Assembly: GCA_030761205.1 (NCBI GenBank)
Contig: JAULJL010000033.1
Coordinates: forward strand, 3,665,501 to 3,729,500
From: Fremontodendron californicum
Taxonomy: Eukaryota > Streptophyta > Magnoliopsida > Malvales > Malvaceae
Reading direction: 5' to 3'
Length of the DNA: 64,000 nucleotides
The notes beneath the pieces are model-generated. The model did no database searches and had not been told where the DNA came from. It was given only the letters and a program-made list of their open reading frames with translations. This document shows positions 45,091-57,011 of the stretch, piece after piece. Numbering within the stretch: the first letter of the stretch is position 1; every line of letters begins with the position of its first letter. The translations under genes were made by a program, and so were the position numbers.

Positions 45091-46029
45091 ATGGAATTAA
45101 GCAATCTAACACTTGAAGAGTTGGTGGCATACATGAACATGGAGAATCAACAAGCCAATCTCACTTCTTCAGTTCAACAATTGGCCATGGGAGGATGTCA
45201 AGGCCATCAATGGTTCCAAGACCAACCGCATGATCATTACTCCAACACTTACAATGAGGGATGGTGGGATCATACTAATTATGGCTACTCGAAAAATTAC
45301 CAAGAAGTAGATCCTTATGCCAATTACACTCATCCATCTAGCTTCAATCAATCATGGTCTCAAGAACCAGATCTTTTTCAACCACCACATATGACTCAAA
45401 ACTCAGGTACTTCTTTAGAAGATCTTGTATATTCTCTTGTTACTGATACTTTGCAATTTCAACAGGAAACAAGGGCAAGCATCCAGAGTTTGGAAAGGCA
45501 AATGAACCTATTGGCTAGTAGTATGGTGGGATGCGTAGCACAAAGATCTGAAGAACTCCCAGCCCAAACGATGGTTAACCCAAAGGAGAATGCTACTATT
45601 GTGACCTTGAAGAATGAGGAACAAGATGAGGATGAAACAAAATTAGAGATGGATTCTATTCTTGAGGATAATGAAGCCAAAGATCCAAATAAGAGTATTT
45701 TGGCACCTGAGGTAATGTTTAAGGTTTCACTTTTTACTAATGTTTCTTCTCCACCTTTTCCTAGTAGATTTGCAAAGTTCAAGGAGGAAGAACATGAACA
45801 ACACATGTCGGAAACCTTAAACAACTTGTTTGTGGAGGTCATTCAACAAGTATCAAAATATGCTCCATTCCTCGATGACATATGCACCACAAAGGATGAT
45901 GGAATAATACTTGTAATGGAGAATGCATCCACTGTTGTGCGAAGAAAGCTTCCTCTCAAACGCATAAATTTGGGAAATTTCATGTATGAGCCTTACAAGC
46001 CTAAAATGCCAAGAAGGGGTGTTGGTTAG
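45091..46029 (+). CDS. Gag-derived ORF, 312 aa (element F)
   Basis: Complete 312-aa frame with NSGTSLEDLV and RKLPLKRINLG. Private changes include SSVQQ, DQPHDHYSNTYNEG and a W-to-C change at MVGCVAQ. It lies 115 bp after the PBS, the first ORF of the RNA. Confidence 0.75.
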   Translation: MELSNLTLEELVAYMNMENQQANLTSSVQQLAMGGCQGHQWFQDQPHDHYSNTYNEGWWDHTNYGYSKNYQEVDPYANYTHPSSFNQSWSQEPDLFQPPHMTQNSGTSLEDLVYSLVTDTLQFQQETRASIQSLERQMNLLASSMVGCVAQRSEELPAQTMVNPKENATIVTLKNEEQDEDETKLEMDSILEDNEAKDPNKSILAPEVMFKVSLFTNVSSPPFPSRFAKFKEEEHEQHMSETLNNLFVEVIQQVSKYAPFLDDICTTKDDGIILVMENASTVVRRKLPLKRINLGNFMYEPYKPKMPRRGVG

Positions 46030-46479
46030 GTTCAAAACACTAAATCAAGTGCTAATTGGGGGAGGCAGCCTAATTAGTGAAAGCATTGCCAAACTGCCAT
46101 CCTCAGATTTGCTCTCTTTTTCTTTATCTTTTTCTTATGTTTCTTTGCTAATTGTGTTTAGTGTTTCTAAGTTCATTTAGGCTGCATAAGTTTATTTTGT
46201 TTATTAGTTCTTTTCACTTACACATGATTCTTTCATTTGGGATTAATAGCATTACATTAATGACAATGTAAAAATTATGTGTGGGGGGAAGAATTTAGGA
46301 TTTTATTTAGAGTGTTTTGTTTTTGAGTCTTTTTATGTTGTTTTTCTTTCTGATCCTTGTTTTGAAAATAACTAGATGTAAATATAATTTTTAATTTTTT
46401 TAACCCCGATAAATGGCGGATAACGGTACTCCGTGATTATTTAAATCGGTTCCATCAGCTACCCACAAAACTGATATTG
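46030..46479 (+). other. Non-coding spacer of element F
   Basis: Gag-to-Cys-rich-gene spacer with TGTGGGGGGAAG at about 46278-46290, followed by sequence with an AACGGTACTCCGTGATTAT motif that is conserved upstream of the Cys-rich gene in all copies. No gene is supported. Confidence 0.6.
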
Positions 46480-46545
46480 TATATAAATTTCTCTTCCAAT
46501 TTCTCTTTCAATTTCTCTTTCAATTTTTTTCATTTTTTTTTCAGG
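46480..46545 (+). promoter_or_regulatory. TATA box and splice-acceptor-like tract before the Cys-rich gene (element F)
   Basis: TATATAAA at 46480-46487, then repeated TTTCTCTTTCAA and CATTTTTTTTTCAG/G (AG 46543-46544) directly before ATG at 46546. It is the clearest plus-strand view of the conserved arrangement. Confidence 0.5.
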
Positions 46546-47082
46546 ATGGATGATATTCTCACAAGATTGCAGAAACGATTTCCTCCTTTTCCTCGAAATA
46601 TTTTACTGAAGCTTTACCAAGTTCGATTTGAAAGATTAAGAATGCTTATGCACAAAGGGATTCCTGGAGACATACGTTGGATAATTGAAGCCAAGGTACG
46701 TGAAGATGAATATCTTCCTGTTTTGCATTTACCAGGTACAGGTAGAAGCACTTTTGCAAAGAAGCGACGAGCAAAGCGCATGAGTTCAAATTGCCACAAA
46801 TGTGCACGATGGACGTGTAACGGTAAATGTCGTTCTATTGGGATTCCGTCCTCTAATCGAGATGATAAAATTGAATTCATTAAGGATGGACTGAGTAAGG
46901 AGAATTTGGGTAATATCCAACTTTCTCTTGAGACGCATCCTAGTGGAGACGTACAAAGAGATATTCTTGATTTATGGCCGCAATTCCAAAGGGAATGGCA
47001 ACATCTTGGGAATCTGATGTTAAAAGACCCTGTTTGCCAGCTTGTAAGAAAACTGGATGGGAAGCATATCCTCGACTCATAG
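46546..47082 (+). CDS. 178-aa basic Cys-rich protein (element F)
   Basis: Full frame with KKRRAKR, CHKCARWTCNGKC and the C-terminal QLVRKLDGKHILDS. Local changes are GDIRWIIEAK and VQRDILDL. The start MDDIL follows the acceptor-like site by one base; the in-frame upstream extension from 46477 is pyrimidine-tract sequence. The frame survives although the element is truncated just downstream. Confidence 0.55.
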   Translation: MDDILTRLQKRFPPFPRNILLKLYQVRFERLRMLMHKGIPGDIRWIIEAKVREDEYLPVLHLPGTGRSTFAKKRRAKRMSSNCHKCARWTCNGKCRSIGIPSSNRDDKIEFIKDGLSKENLGNIQLSLETHPSGDVQRDILDLWPQFQREWQHLGNLMLKDPVCQLVRKLDGKHILDS

Positions 47083-47371
47083 AAGGCGTTTAAGCCGTTT
47101 CTGGACGTAAAACCAGAGGAAGATGCCAAATACACTTTCGGCGACATTATTACTCTTGACTTTTACGGTTGATTTTTCTTCTCTTTTTGATTTTCTTCCT
47201 GAAATCACGCAAAAATCTTTTGTTAGGTTAACATTTTCTTCTGACAGGTCAGATACACTTTCGGCGACATTATTACTCTTGTCTGATTCACTACTCAGTC
47301 CTCTATATATTACACCATGTACTCATTCTCTTTCAGGCACTCGAAAAAAAAAATGGAAAGTACTTCGTAAG
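47083..47371 (+). pseudogene. Rearranged leader and first codons of LOG (element F)
   Basis: After the Cys-rich stop the spacer has lost about 130 bp and carries a duplicated ATACACTTTCGGCGACATTA segment. LOG begins at 47353, but the sequence joins LTR DNA after five codons and meets a stop. It is not functional. Confidence 0.85.
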
Positions 47372-48403
47372 AAATATATATACTAAAATAAAAATATATA
47401 TACTAAATTAGGCGGTATAACCAGCCAATAAAAATAAAACAAAGTTAATATACAAATTAGGCGGTTTAACGAGCCAATAAAAATAAATATACTTTTAAAA
47501 ATAAGCAAACTAGAAAAGTAAGAAAACAAGTAAGTAAGAAGAATCAAATATGAAAAATATGGTTAAGGTTTCATTCTCCACCACTAGACATCATTAAGAA
47601 TCAATTTCAGATCTATCAATATCAACCAACTATCAAAGTTAACAACCGTAGATAACAACAAGCTCTGTTATCCCAATCTTTCCTTAGTTTGTCGTTAAAT
47701 AGAACAAGCTCTTTATTTAATCTCTAACCATTAAACAACCTAGAATAAGCTCTCTAAATTCAATTTAATGGCAGCTTTATGATGAGAAAGATAGGTTGAT
47801 CTAAGCAACAAACACATAAGCTCGGATTGTTCAACTTAGGTTATGTTCCACTTTGCAATTATTGAAAACTTGACCATAATCATTAATCACAAATTGCCAC
47901 TTATGAATAGGAAATCAAGACAATTACACGGATCAAGACTTCTAGACTAGCAATAGATAATTATCAAGATCTATCTAGTTGTACACCTAAATAAATCAAG
48001 ACAACATCATGAACAATTCTTGTAGAAGAACATAAGCAACTTTGATAGAAAATTAATGATAGATAGAATCTGAAAATCAATCACAAAACATGTCTAGGCT
48101 TTGAAATCACCCTTAACCAAATAGAAGTTTAGCCTAGCATAGGCATTGTAAACATAAACATAAAATTAAAGAGAATCTAAGAAGGAAATAAAAGAAAGAA
48201 AGAAGAAGAAGAAAATAAAGAAAAAGAAAACTAGAGAAAAGAAAGAAGAAGAAAACTTAGAGAATTTTATTACAATGGCTAATATCCTACCAATGTACAA
48301 TGCCTCTTACAATCATCCAAGGCCCTCTATTTATACACATTTTGGAGGACTAAATGACAAGAGACAAGCTTTACAAATTTCAAAGGTAGGTATAATAGGT
48401 GGG
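47369..48403 (-). repeat. Family-1 LTR fragment
   Basis: Starts in the minisatellite and ends at GGTATAATAGGTGGG, where the next LTR begins. It carries the GGCGGTTTAACGAGCC variant seen in the converted part of the E 5' LTR. Confidence 0.82.
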
Positions 48404-49684
48404 TGATGCACCCAAAAGAGTGTATCTTATTTAACCTTGCACTAAAAAGATCAATTGTAAGTATAATGATTAGCAAGGGTCGAGTCCTCAGGGATTGGGT
48501 TTTAATCTATGAGTTATTAGTTTATAACTTACGTTCAAAGAAAACAATAAAAGAAAAGGGGTTTTTGAAGCCAGATTTAAACTAAAGTAAATAATAAGAA
48601 TAAGATGCAAGGCGGTATAACCAGCCAATAAAAATATATATACTAAATTAGGCGGTATAACCAGCCAATAAAAATATATATACTAAATTAGGCGGTATAA
48701 CCAGCCAATAAAAATAAAACAAAGTTAATATACAAATTAGGCGGTATAACCAGCCAATAAAAATAAATATACTTTTAAAAATAAGCAAACTAGAAAAGTA
48801 AGAAAACAAGTAAGTAAGAAGAATCAAATATGAAAAATATGGTTAAGGTTTCATTCTCCACCACTAGACATCATTAAGAATCAATTTCAGATCTATCAAT
48901 ATCAACCAACTATCAAAGTTAACAACCGTAGATAACAACAAGCTCTGTTATCCCAATCTTTCCTTAGTTTGTCGTTAAATAGAACAAACTCTCTATTTAA
49001 TCTCTAACCATTAAACAACCTAGAATACGCTCTCTAAATTCAATTTAATGGCAGCTTTATGATGAGAAAGATAGGTTGATCTAAGCAACAAACACATAAG
49101 CTCGGATTGTTCAACTTAGGTTATGTTCCACTTTGCAATTATTGAAAACTTGACCATAATCATTAATCACAAATTGCCACTTATGAATAGGAAATCAAGA
49201 CAATTACACGGATCAAGACTTCTAGACTAGCAATAGATAATTATCAAGATCTATCTAGTTGTACACCTAAATAAATCAAGACAACATCATGAACAATTCT
49301 TGTAGAAGAACATAAGCAACTTTGATAGAAAATTAATGATAGATAGAATCAAAAAATCAATCACAAAACATGTGTAGGGCTTTGAAATCACCCTTAACCA
49401 AATAGAAGTTTAGCCTAGCATAGGCATTGTAAACATAAACATAAAATTAAAGAGAATCTAAGAAGGAAATAAAAGAAAGAAAGAAGAAGAAGAAAATAAA
49501 GAAAAAGAAAACTAGAGAAAAGAAAGAAGAAGAAAACTTAGAGAATTTTATTACAATGGCTAATATCCTACCAATGTACAATGCCTCTTACAATCATCCA
49601 AGGCCCTCTATTTATACACATTTTGGAGGACTAAATGACAAGAGACAAGCTTTACAAATTTCAAAGGTAGGTATAATAGGTGGG
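48404..49684 (-). repeat. Family-1 LTR fragment, tandem copy (1,281 bp)
   Basis: Begins TGATGCACCC and ends at the same GGTATAATAGGTGGG breakpoint. It is an extra copy of the LTR-into-LTR junction, best explained by unequal crossing-over between adjacent LTRs. Confidence 0.82.
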
Positions 49685-51501
49685 TGATGCACCCAAAAGA
49701 GTGTATCTTATTTAACCTTGCACTAAAAAGATCAATTGTAAGTATAATGATTAGCAAGGGTCGAGTCCTCAGGGATTGGATTTTAATCTATGAGTTATTA
49801 GTTTATAACTTACGTTCAAAGAAAACAATAAAAGAAAAGGGGTTTTTGAAGCCAGATTTAAACTCAAGTAAATAATAAGAATAAGATGCAAGGCGGTATA
49901 ACCAGCCAATAAAAATATATATACTAAATTAGGCGGTATAACCAGCCAATAAAAATAAAACAAAGTTAATATACAAATTAGGCGGTATAACCAGCTAATA
50001 AAAATAAATATACTTTTAAAAATCAACAAACTAGAAAAGTAAGAAAACAAGTAAGTAAGAAGAATCAAATATGAAAAATATGGTTAAGGTTTCATTCTCC
50101 ACCACTAGACATCATTAAGAATCAATTTCAGATCTATCAATATCAACCAACTATCAAAGTTAACAACCGTAGATAACAACAAGCTCTGTTATCCCAATCT
50201 TTCCTTAGTTTGTCGTTAAATAGAACAAGCTCTCTATTTAATCTCTAACCATTAAACAACCTAGAATAAGCTCTCTAAATTCAATTTAATGGCAGCTTTA
50301 TGATGAGAAAGATAGGTTGATCTAAACAACAAACACATAAGCTCGGATTGTTCAACTTAGGTTATGTTCCACTTTGCAATTATTGAAAACTTGACCATAA
50401 TCATTAATCACAAATTGCCACTTATGAATAGGAAATCAAGACAATTACACGGATCAAGACTCCTAAACTAGCAATAGATAATTATCAAGATCTATCTAGT
50501 TGTACACCTAAATAAATCAAGACAACATCATGAACAATTCTTGTAGAAGAACATAAGCAACTTTGATAGAAAATTAATGATAGATAGAATCTGAAAATCA
50601 ATCACAAAACATGTCTAGGGCTTTGAAATCACCCTTAACCAAATAGAAGTTTAGCCTAGCATAGGCATTGTAAACATAAACATAAAATTAAAGAGAATCT
50701 AAGAAGGAAATAAAAGAAAGAAAGAAGAAGAAGAAAATAAAGAAAAAGAAAACTAGAGAAAAGAAAGAAGAAGAAAACTTAGAGAATTTTATTACAATGG
50801 CTAATTTCCTACCAATCTACCCTCTCTTACAATCATCCAAGGCCCTCTATTTATACACATTTTGGAAGGCTAAATGACAAGAGACAAGCTTTACAAATTT
50901 CAAAGGTAGGTATAATAGGTGGGTGCATTTTTCTAACAATTTTCGTCATAATGTATGACAATTTTGATCAGCCAACTTGATGGTCGATTTTGTCAATTTT
51001 GGAGGCCTGATCTGATCACATAGTCTTCTAGAAAAACGTTCCCCTATCAGTTACTGATCCATAGCCGTTGGAATCAGCTCATTTTCTGGTGTGGATAAGA
51101 AGATATGGGCAAAATATGAAAACAGGTCAGCACAGACGTCATTGCACATCAGCCAACTTGATGGTCGATTTCGCTAGGGAAAACGACTCCGTTTCAAGAA
51201 GTGTAAAACATGAAAAAGATAGATATGCCTCTTAACTTTGCACGGTTAAAATTGCAGCCTCATTGCTTCAGTGAAACTCGAGATATAGCTGATATGGCAA
51301 AAGGTGTCGGAACTGGAACTGAACTGGATTTGCCCTTAATTCTAGTAATCTGAAATCACTCAAAGAAACTTGTGAAAAACACCAAATTACATAAAAATAT
51401 AAAAGATCATAAACACAATTAGACTAAACAATAATAACTCATATTTGACACAAAACAATAATAAAACATAACTAAAAACTATATAATTATACGAGTTATC
51501 A
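49685..51501 (-). repeat. 3' LTR of element G (1,817 bp)
   Basis: TGATGCACCC...GAGTTATCA, with one U3 repeat and three minisatellite units. It belongs to the subtype that keeps GGTATAATAGGTGGGTGC, as in B, C and I. Confidence 0.88.
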
Positions 51502-51516
51502 CACGCCCACACTTAG
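51502..51516 (-). other. Polypurine tract of element G, interrupted
   Basis: Sense CTAAGTGTGGGCGTG. One G of the run is replaced by C compared with other copies. Confidence 0.8.
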
Positions 51517-53422
51517 ATTGTTGCTAGTCCCTAGCAACGACTCAATAAAATAAGAAAATCTAATCTAATCCATTTTCGTAGGAAATCACGGTGGCACTTA
51601 GCATGTGACACAAGCCTTTAAACCCCTAGGTGTCCCTAGTGGACGAGTTTAGTCTCGTGAGGGTTTACTAGAACGATACCCACAAACATTGAAGACATAA
51701 GAAAAACTAAAAATAATAATTATAACTAATCCTTCCAATATAAATTAGAGATAATCATTGGACAAGTCTTAAAAACTAATCAATAGCTTAAAGAAATTCA
51801 CAAAAATTCTTGCTTGAATGTAAATAGTTTGAGTTAAGCCAATATTAACATAACATATTTCAATCAAAATAGTGCATATTCAAACTTAATCTCAACCTCT
51901 CACATGGGATACTCTCATGATTTTCACTCTTTAAAGTAGTGGTAAAGTGTTTACACTCAATCAATCTCATGAAAATAGTTCTACCATATGCTTGCTTGTC
52001 CACCAATTCTCCACTAAAAGATCATGCAACTTCATAAATCAAGAGGTCTTTAATCAAGGTTGTAATGGGGCCAAGGGGTTTGTAATGTGGTTGAAGAACA
52101 AAAGGATAAAGATATCACAAAGGTTCCAAAGAGTTCATAAAGTTTAGAGACATAAAAAGATCATACAAAGAAACTTCTCAATACTCTTTACAAGTACATA
52201 GTCACCTAGGCCGGATATTCATGTTGGGCCTTTTCTTCATTCTAAACAACTTTGTAACATCTTTTTCTTTTTCCACAAATTCAAGAGATGATTCATATTT
52301 TTTTTTTTTTTACATAGGAATGTATTTGCCAGTATTCCATTTCTTTTTCTCTTGACTTTTCTTTTCTTTTCCCCCCACACTTATTTCTTGTTTCTAACCC
52401 AAAATTTTAACTAAAAATATCCCTTGTTTTTTTGCAATATGTCTCAAAATATATAATCCATCTTTAGAACAAGGGTAAGGATATAAGTATATTTAGGCTA
52501 GGTGTAAGTTGTGGTTACCAATAAAACAGCATATTTAATGTAGGCTCAAATTGGCTCACTAGTGGGGATGTTCTCTTAGAACATTAATAATGGATGGCTG
52601 TTTGGCTCTGGTTATAATCCTAATGCCTCTATCATATTCATGTTGTCACATGTATCAATATAGTCTCAAACAGTTTAAAGCAAGTTCTAGAGAATCATGT
52701 AATCATAAGAGCACTCAAGAAAGAAATTAGATTGATTTGTATAATGCATCAATCATTATAGGCTCAAAAACTCACAAGGATGATTATACAAGTCAGATTA
52801 AGTCTAAACATGCTTCTTTCTCAATCAACATATCATATTAACATTGGCTCATAAAAAGGTTGACATCAAGCTCAATTCTCATGAAAATCTTCTCACTAAT
52901 AAATCTGTTTTAGACTTATGCAATTCATATCTCATCATTGTATTAAAAAGGAACTAAAACACACTAAAAAAAAATAATAATAATAATAAAGACTCATAAA
53001 AAAAAAATAGTAGACAAAAATAAAAGAAATCCTAAATCATTCCCCCCACACTTAATTCTTACATTGTCCTCAATGTAAGTCTATTAACCCAAATGAAATA
53101 ATCATGTGTAAGAGAAAAGAACTAATAACATAAGAATAGGAACAACTAAGACTCAAAACAAAACAAAACCATGCAACCTAAATAATCCTAAAATACTAAA
53201 CAAAAATTAACAAGTAAACATAAAAAGATTAAAATCAAACTGACAAGGTATGTCTCAAGTCTCCCTTACTCAGACCTTGTTCAGAATGAATACTTTTAAA
53301 TGGCTTAAAACACAAATTTCTTTCTTTTTTTTCTTTTTTTTTTTTTGAAGATAAAATTTAGGATATATTACCTGTAGAGGTTGCTAACTACTTATTATAA
53401 CTGAGACACAACAAACAAAGTG
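51517..53422 (-). other. Non-coding 3' region of element G
   Basis: Counterpart of the same region in B, C and E but with only one copy of the 113-bp repeat (53234). No ORF is supported. Confidence 0.7.
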
Positions 53423-54082
53423 TTAGATAATGTCACAAAGACAAAGTGCAATCCACTCCTTGCTCGTCCATATCTTTTTTTTTTTTTTTCCGAGCGTTTG
53501 CGAAACAACCGTAGCAGATAAACACTCATAAGCTTGGAGCTTTTTGAGTAAATCTTCAATGGTTGTAGCAGAAATTATGGTTCTCCTTGCCTCTGAAAAC
53601 ATGAATCCATTATCCACAGCATTATCTAAATATGAAAACAAATTACTAAAATAACCATTAATATTAAGCAAACCAATGGGTTTCTTATTTGTGACCAAAG
53701 ATGACCAAGAAGCCACGCAAGCTATTTCTTCCAATGTACCCAGACCTCCTGGTAGAGCAATGAATGCATCGGCAGAATGGTACATGATTGTCATCCGTTT
53801 AGGGATACTCCAGACTTGTATTTCCTTAACCACAGTAGGTCCAGAAAAACCTGTGAATAGTTTTGGCACGATTCCTAGAACTGGACTTCCTCCGGCGTGT
53901 GCTGCTGTAGCGACTGCTCCCATTAAACCCGTACTACCGCCTCCATAAATCAAGTGGATCTTTTGTTGGGCAAGTATTACTCCAACTCTTATGGCTTCAT
54001 CAGCGAATATGTTATTTTTCCCTGGATAAGCACCTCCAAAGGCACAAATTTTTTTAATGCGCTGGGACGAAGTACTTTCCAT
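53423..54082 (-). CDS. LOG-type protein with altered C terminus, 219 aa (element G)
   Basis: GGGSTGLMG and PGGLGTLEE are intact and the body matches the other copies, with changes such as KICAFGG, KIHLIYGG, GFSGPTVVKE and PKRMT. The final 20 or so residues differ because a homopolymer (T-run near 53475) has expanded and shifted the frame after SQTLGK. The tail lies outside the conserved catalytic core, so the enzyme fold may survive. This copy belongs to the only pol-bearing element in the window. Confidence 0.8.
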   Translation of the reverse strand: MESTSSQRIKKICAFGGAYPGKNNIFADEAIRVGVILAQQKIHLIYGGGSTGLMGAVATAAHAGGSPVLGIVPKLFTGFSGPTVVKEIQVWSIPKRMTIMYHSADAFIALPGGLGTLEEIACVASWSSLVTNKKPIGLLNINGYFSNLFSYLDNAVDNGFMFSEARRTIISATTIEDLLKKLQAYECLSATVVSQTLGKKKKKIWTSKEWIALCLCDII

Positions 54083-54431
54083 TTTTTTTTTAATTGTCGA
54101 GTGCCTGAAAGAGAATGAGTACATGGTGTAATATATAGAGGACTGAGTAGTGAATCAGACAAGAGTAATAATGTCGCCAAAAGTGTATCTGACCTGTCAG
54201 AAGAAAATGTTAACCTAACAAAAGATTTTTGCGTGATTTCAGGAAGAAAAAATCAACCGTAAAAGACAAATAAAAAAAACGAGAATAATTACACAAATCG
54301 AACAACACGTAAATTAAACCAAAATAAAGTTATTGCAAATCAAACCAAAAGCTGAGAAGTCATTTATTGTAGTTGTGATTGTGGCTCACATCTTCCTGTA
54401 GTTTTACGTCCAGAAACGGCTTAAACGCCTT

Positions 54432-54968
54432 CTATGAGTCGAGGATATGCTTCCCATCCAGTTTTCTTACAAGCTGGCAAACAGGGTCTTTTAACATCAG
54501 ATTCCCAAGATGATGCCATTCCCTTTGGAATTGCGGCCATAAGTCAAGAATTTCTCTTTGTACGTCTCCACTAGGATACGTCTCAAGAGAAAGTTGGATA
54601 TTACCCAAATTCTCCTTACTCAGTCCATCCTTAATGAATTCAATTTTATCATCTCGATTAGAGGACGGAATCCCAATAGAACGACATTTACCGTTACACG
54701 TCCATCGTGCACATTTGTGGTAGTTTGAACCCATGCGCTTTGCTCGTCGCTTCTTTGCAAAAGTGCTTCTACCTGTTCCTGGTAAATGCAAAACAGGAAG
54801 ATATTCATCTTCACGTACCTTGGCTTCAATTATCCAACGTATGTCTTCAGGAATCCCTTTGTGCATAAGCATTCTTAATCTTTCAAATCGAACTTGGTAA
54901 AGCTTCAGTAAAATATTTCGAGGAAAAGGAGGAAATCGTTTCTGCAATCTTGTGAGAATATCATCCAT
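54432..54968 (-). CDS. 178-aa basic Cys-rich protein with one Cys lost (element G)
   Basis: The frame is complete, but the first cysteine of the cluster is replaced by Tyr (NYHKCARWTCNGKC), which would disturb a four-Cys metal site. Other changes are RMGSN, TYPSGD and REWHHLG. The basic KKRRAKR run is retained. The acceptor-like AG lies at 54970-54971. The gene starts about 490 bp downstream of the integrase stop in sense direction. Confidence 0.55.
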   Translation of the reverse strand: MDDILTRLQKRFPPFPRNILLKLYQVRFERLRMLMHKGIPEDIRWIIEAKVREDEYLPVLHLPGTGRSTFAKKRRAKRMGSNYHKCARWTCNGKCRSIGIPSSNRDDKIEFIKDGLSKENLGNIQLSLETYPSGDVQREILDLWPQFQREWHHLGNLMLKDPVCQLVRKLDGKHILDS

Positions 54969-54971
54969 CCT

Positions 54972-55454
54972 GAAAAAAAAAATGAAAAAAATGAAAGAGA
55001 AATTCGAAGAGAAATTTATATACAATATCAGTTTTGTGGGTAGCTGATGGAACCGATTTAAATAATCACGGAGTACCGTTATCTGCCATTTAACCAGGGT
55101 AAAAAAAATAAAATTTATATTTACATCTAGTTATTTTCAAAACAAGGATCAGAAAGAAAAACAACATAAAAAAAAAACTCAAAAACAAAACACTCTAAAT
55201 AAAATCCTAAATTCTTCCCCCTACACATAATTTTTACATTGTCCTCAATGTAATGCTATTATCCCTCAATGCAAGAATTATATGTAAGAGAAAAAAAACT
55301 ATTAAACAAAAGAAAAGAAAAACAATAAAAGATAGAATGATGGAGAGTAAGGAATATGCAAATCTGATATAATAGATGCTCTCCATCCTTTTGGGTTGCC
55401 TCCCAAGAAGCGCTTGGTTTATTGTCCTCAGCCTGACTTAGACCCATGCCATTA
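54972..55454 (-). other. Spacer between integrase and Cys-rich gene (element G)
   Basis: It contains the AACGGTACTCCGTGATTAT-type block, the GGGGGAAG purine tract and TTGCCTCCCAAGAAGCGCTT, which corresponds to sequence just after the gag-like stop in B and C. The pol-less elements thus join this spacer directly to the gag remnant. The 86-aa frame here is not supported. Confidence 0.6.
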
Positions 55455-57011
55455 TTATTCAACATACTTTGGCTCAAAAAGTGGAAACTCCTCCACATCT
55501 TGTATTGGAAAGTTCTCATAGTAAGGCTTCAATCTATGACCATTTACTTTGAATGCCTTATCTGTTTTTGGGCTTTGGATTTCAACTGCACCATGAGTAA
55601 ATACATTAGTAATAACAAAAGGTCCAACCCAACGAGAACGTAACTTACCTGGATATAACTTAAGGCGTGAATGGAAGAGAAGAACTTTTTGTCCAACAAC
55701 AAAGTCCTTTCTTGATATCATCTTGTCATGGAATGCCTTAGTCTTTTCCGTGTAAATCCTAGAATTCTGATAGGCATCATTCCTTATCTCCTCTAATTCT
55801 TGTAGGTCAAGTTTTCTTTTCTTTCCTGTCTCATCCATCTCCATGTTGCATTGTTTGATAGCCCAATATGATTTATGTTCCAATTCAACCGGAAGATGAC
55901 AAGGCTTACCATAAACAAGTCGATAAGGAGACATACCAATGGGTGTCTTATATGCTGTCCTATAAGCCCAAAGTGCATCATCAAGTCGTGAACTCCAATC
56001 CTTCCTATTTGGATTAACTGTCTTTTCAAGGATGGACTTAACTTCTCGGTTTGACACTTCAACTTGCCCACTAGTTTGAGGATGATATGAGGTGGAGACC
56101 TTGTGTGTGATGTTATACTTCCTCAAAAGTGCTTCCATAGTCCTATTGCAAAAGTGAGTACCTCTATCGCTGATTATAGCCTTTGGTGTTCCAAACCTAG
56201 CAAAGATGTTAGTCTTGACAAAATCTGAAACAACTTTAGAGTCATTAGTCCTAGTGGATTTTGCTTCCACCCACTTTGAAACATAATCAACGGCAAGTAA
56301 AATAAAAAGATTACCAAAAGAAGGAGGAAAAGGTCCCATGAAATCCATGCCCCATACATCAAAAATTTCAACAATAAGTATTGGAGTTTGAGGCATTTGA
56401 TTTCTAGCACCTAAGTTACCTGTTCTTTGGCAACGATCACATGACTTGCAAAAGAGGTATGCATCTTTGAATATGGTAGGCCAATAAAATCCAGAATCAA
56501 GAATTTTCATGGCTGTTCTTTTGGATCCAAAGTGTCCTCCACATGCATAAGAGTGACAAAAGGTGAGAATAGATTGAAATTCAGTTTCGAGTACACACCT
56601 TCTTATAATCTGATCGGAGCAATGCTTCCAAAGGTAAGGATCATCCCATATGTAGTATTTGGCATCACTCTTGATCTTATTTCTTTGAGCTTGTGTCAAC
56701 TCTTGTGGCAACTTCTTGGTAACTAAGTAATTAACAATATCAGCATACCAAGGAGTTGTTGTACTTATAAAAAGAAGTTGCTCATCCGGAAAGTTCTCAT
56801 TCAAGGGTAGTGCATCCTCTTCATGAACTAAACGGCTAAGATGGTCCGCAACCAGGTTATCACTACCTCTCTTATCTTTTATCTCCAAATCAAACTCTTG
56901 TAAGAGAAGTATCCATCTAATCAACCTTGGTTTGGCCTCCTTTTTAGTGAGTAAGTACTTAAGGGCTGCATGGTCAGAATATACAATTACTTTAGTACCA
57001 ATTAAATAAGA
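55455..57011 (-). pseudogene. pol 3' half: end of RNase H and integrase (element G)
   Basis: An open 489-codon frame from 56924, in frame with the RT part but separated from it by a TGA. The first 30 or so residues finish RNase H. Integrase follows with the zinc-binding set H124, H131, C162 and C165, and the catalytic triad D194 (WGMDFMGP), D253 (ISDRGTHF) and E289 (GQVEVSNRE), giving D,D-35-E. The C-terminal VNGHRLKPYYE block is typical of plant Ty3/gypsy integrases of the Athila/Tat branch. All catalytic residues are present; the frame is broken only upstream. Confidence 0.88.

Larger units (their letters stand above)
44953..47368 (+). mobile_element. Element F interior, truncated at LOG codon 5
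   Basis: Plus-strand interior with PBS, gag-like ORF and Cys-rich gene. It breaks five codons into LOG and joins an opposite-sense LTR. The LOG body, 3' region, PPT and 3' LTR are missing, so F is a deletion derivative. Confidence 0.82.
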
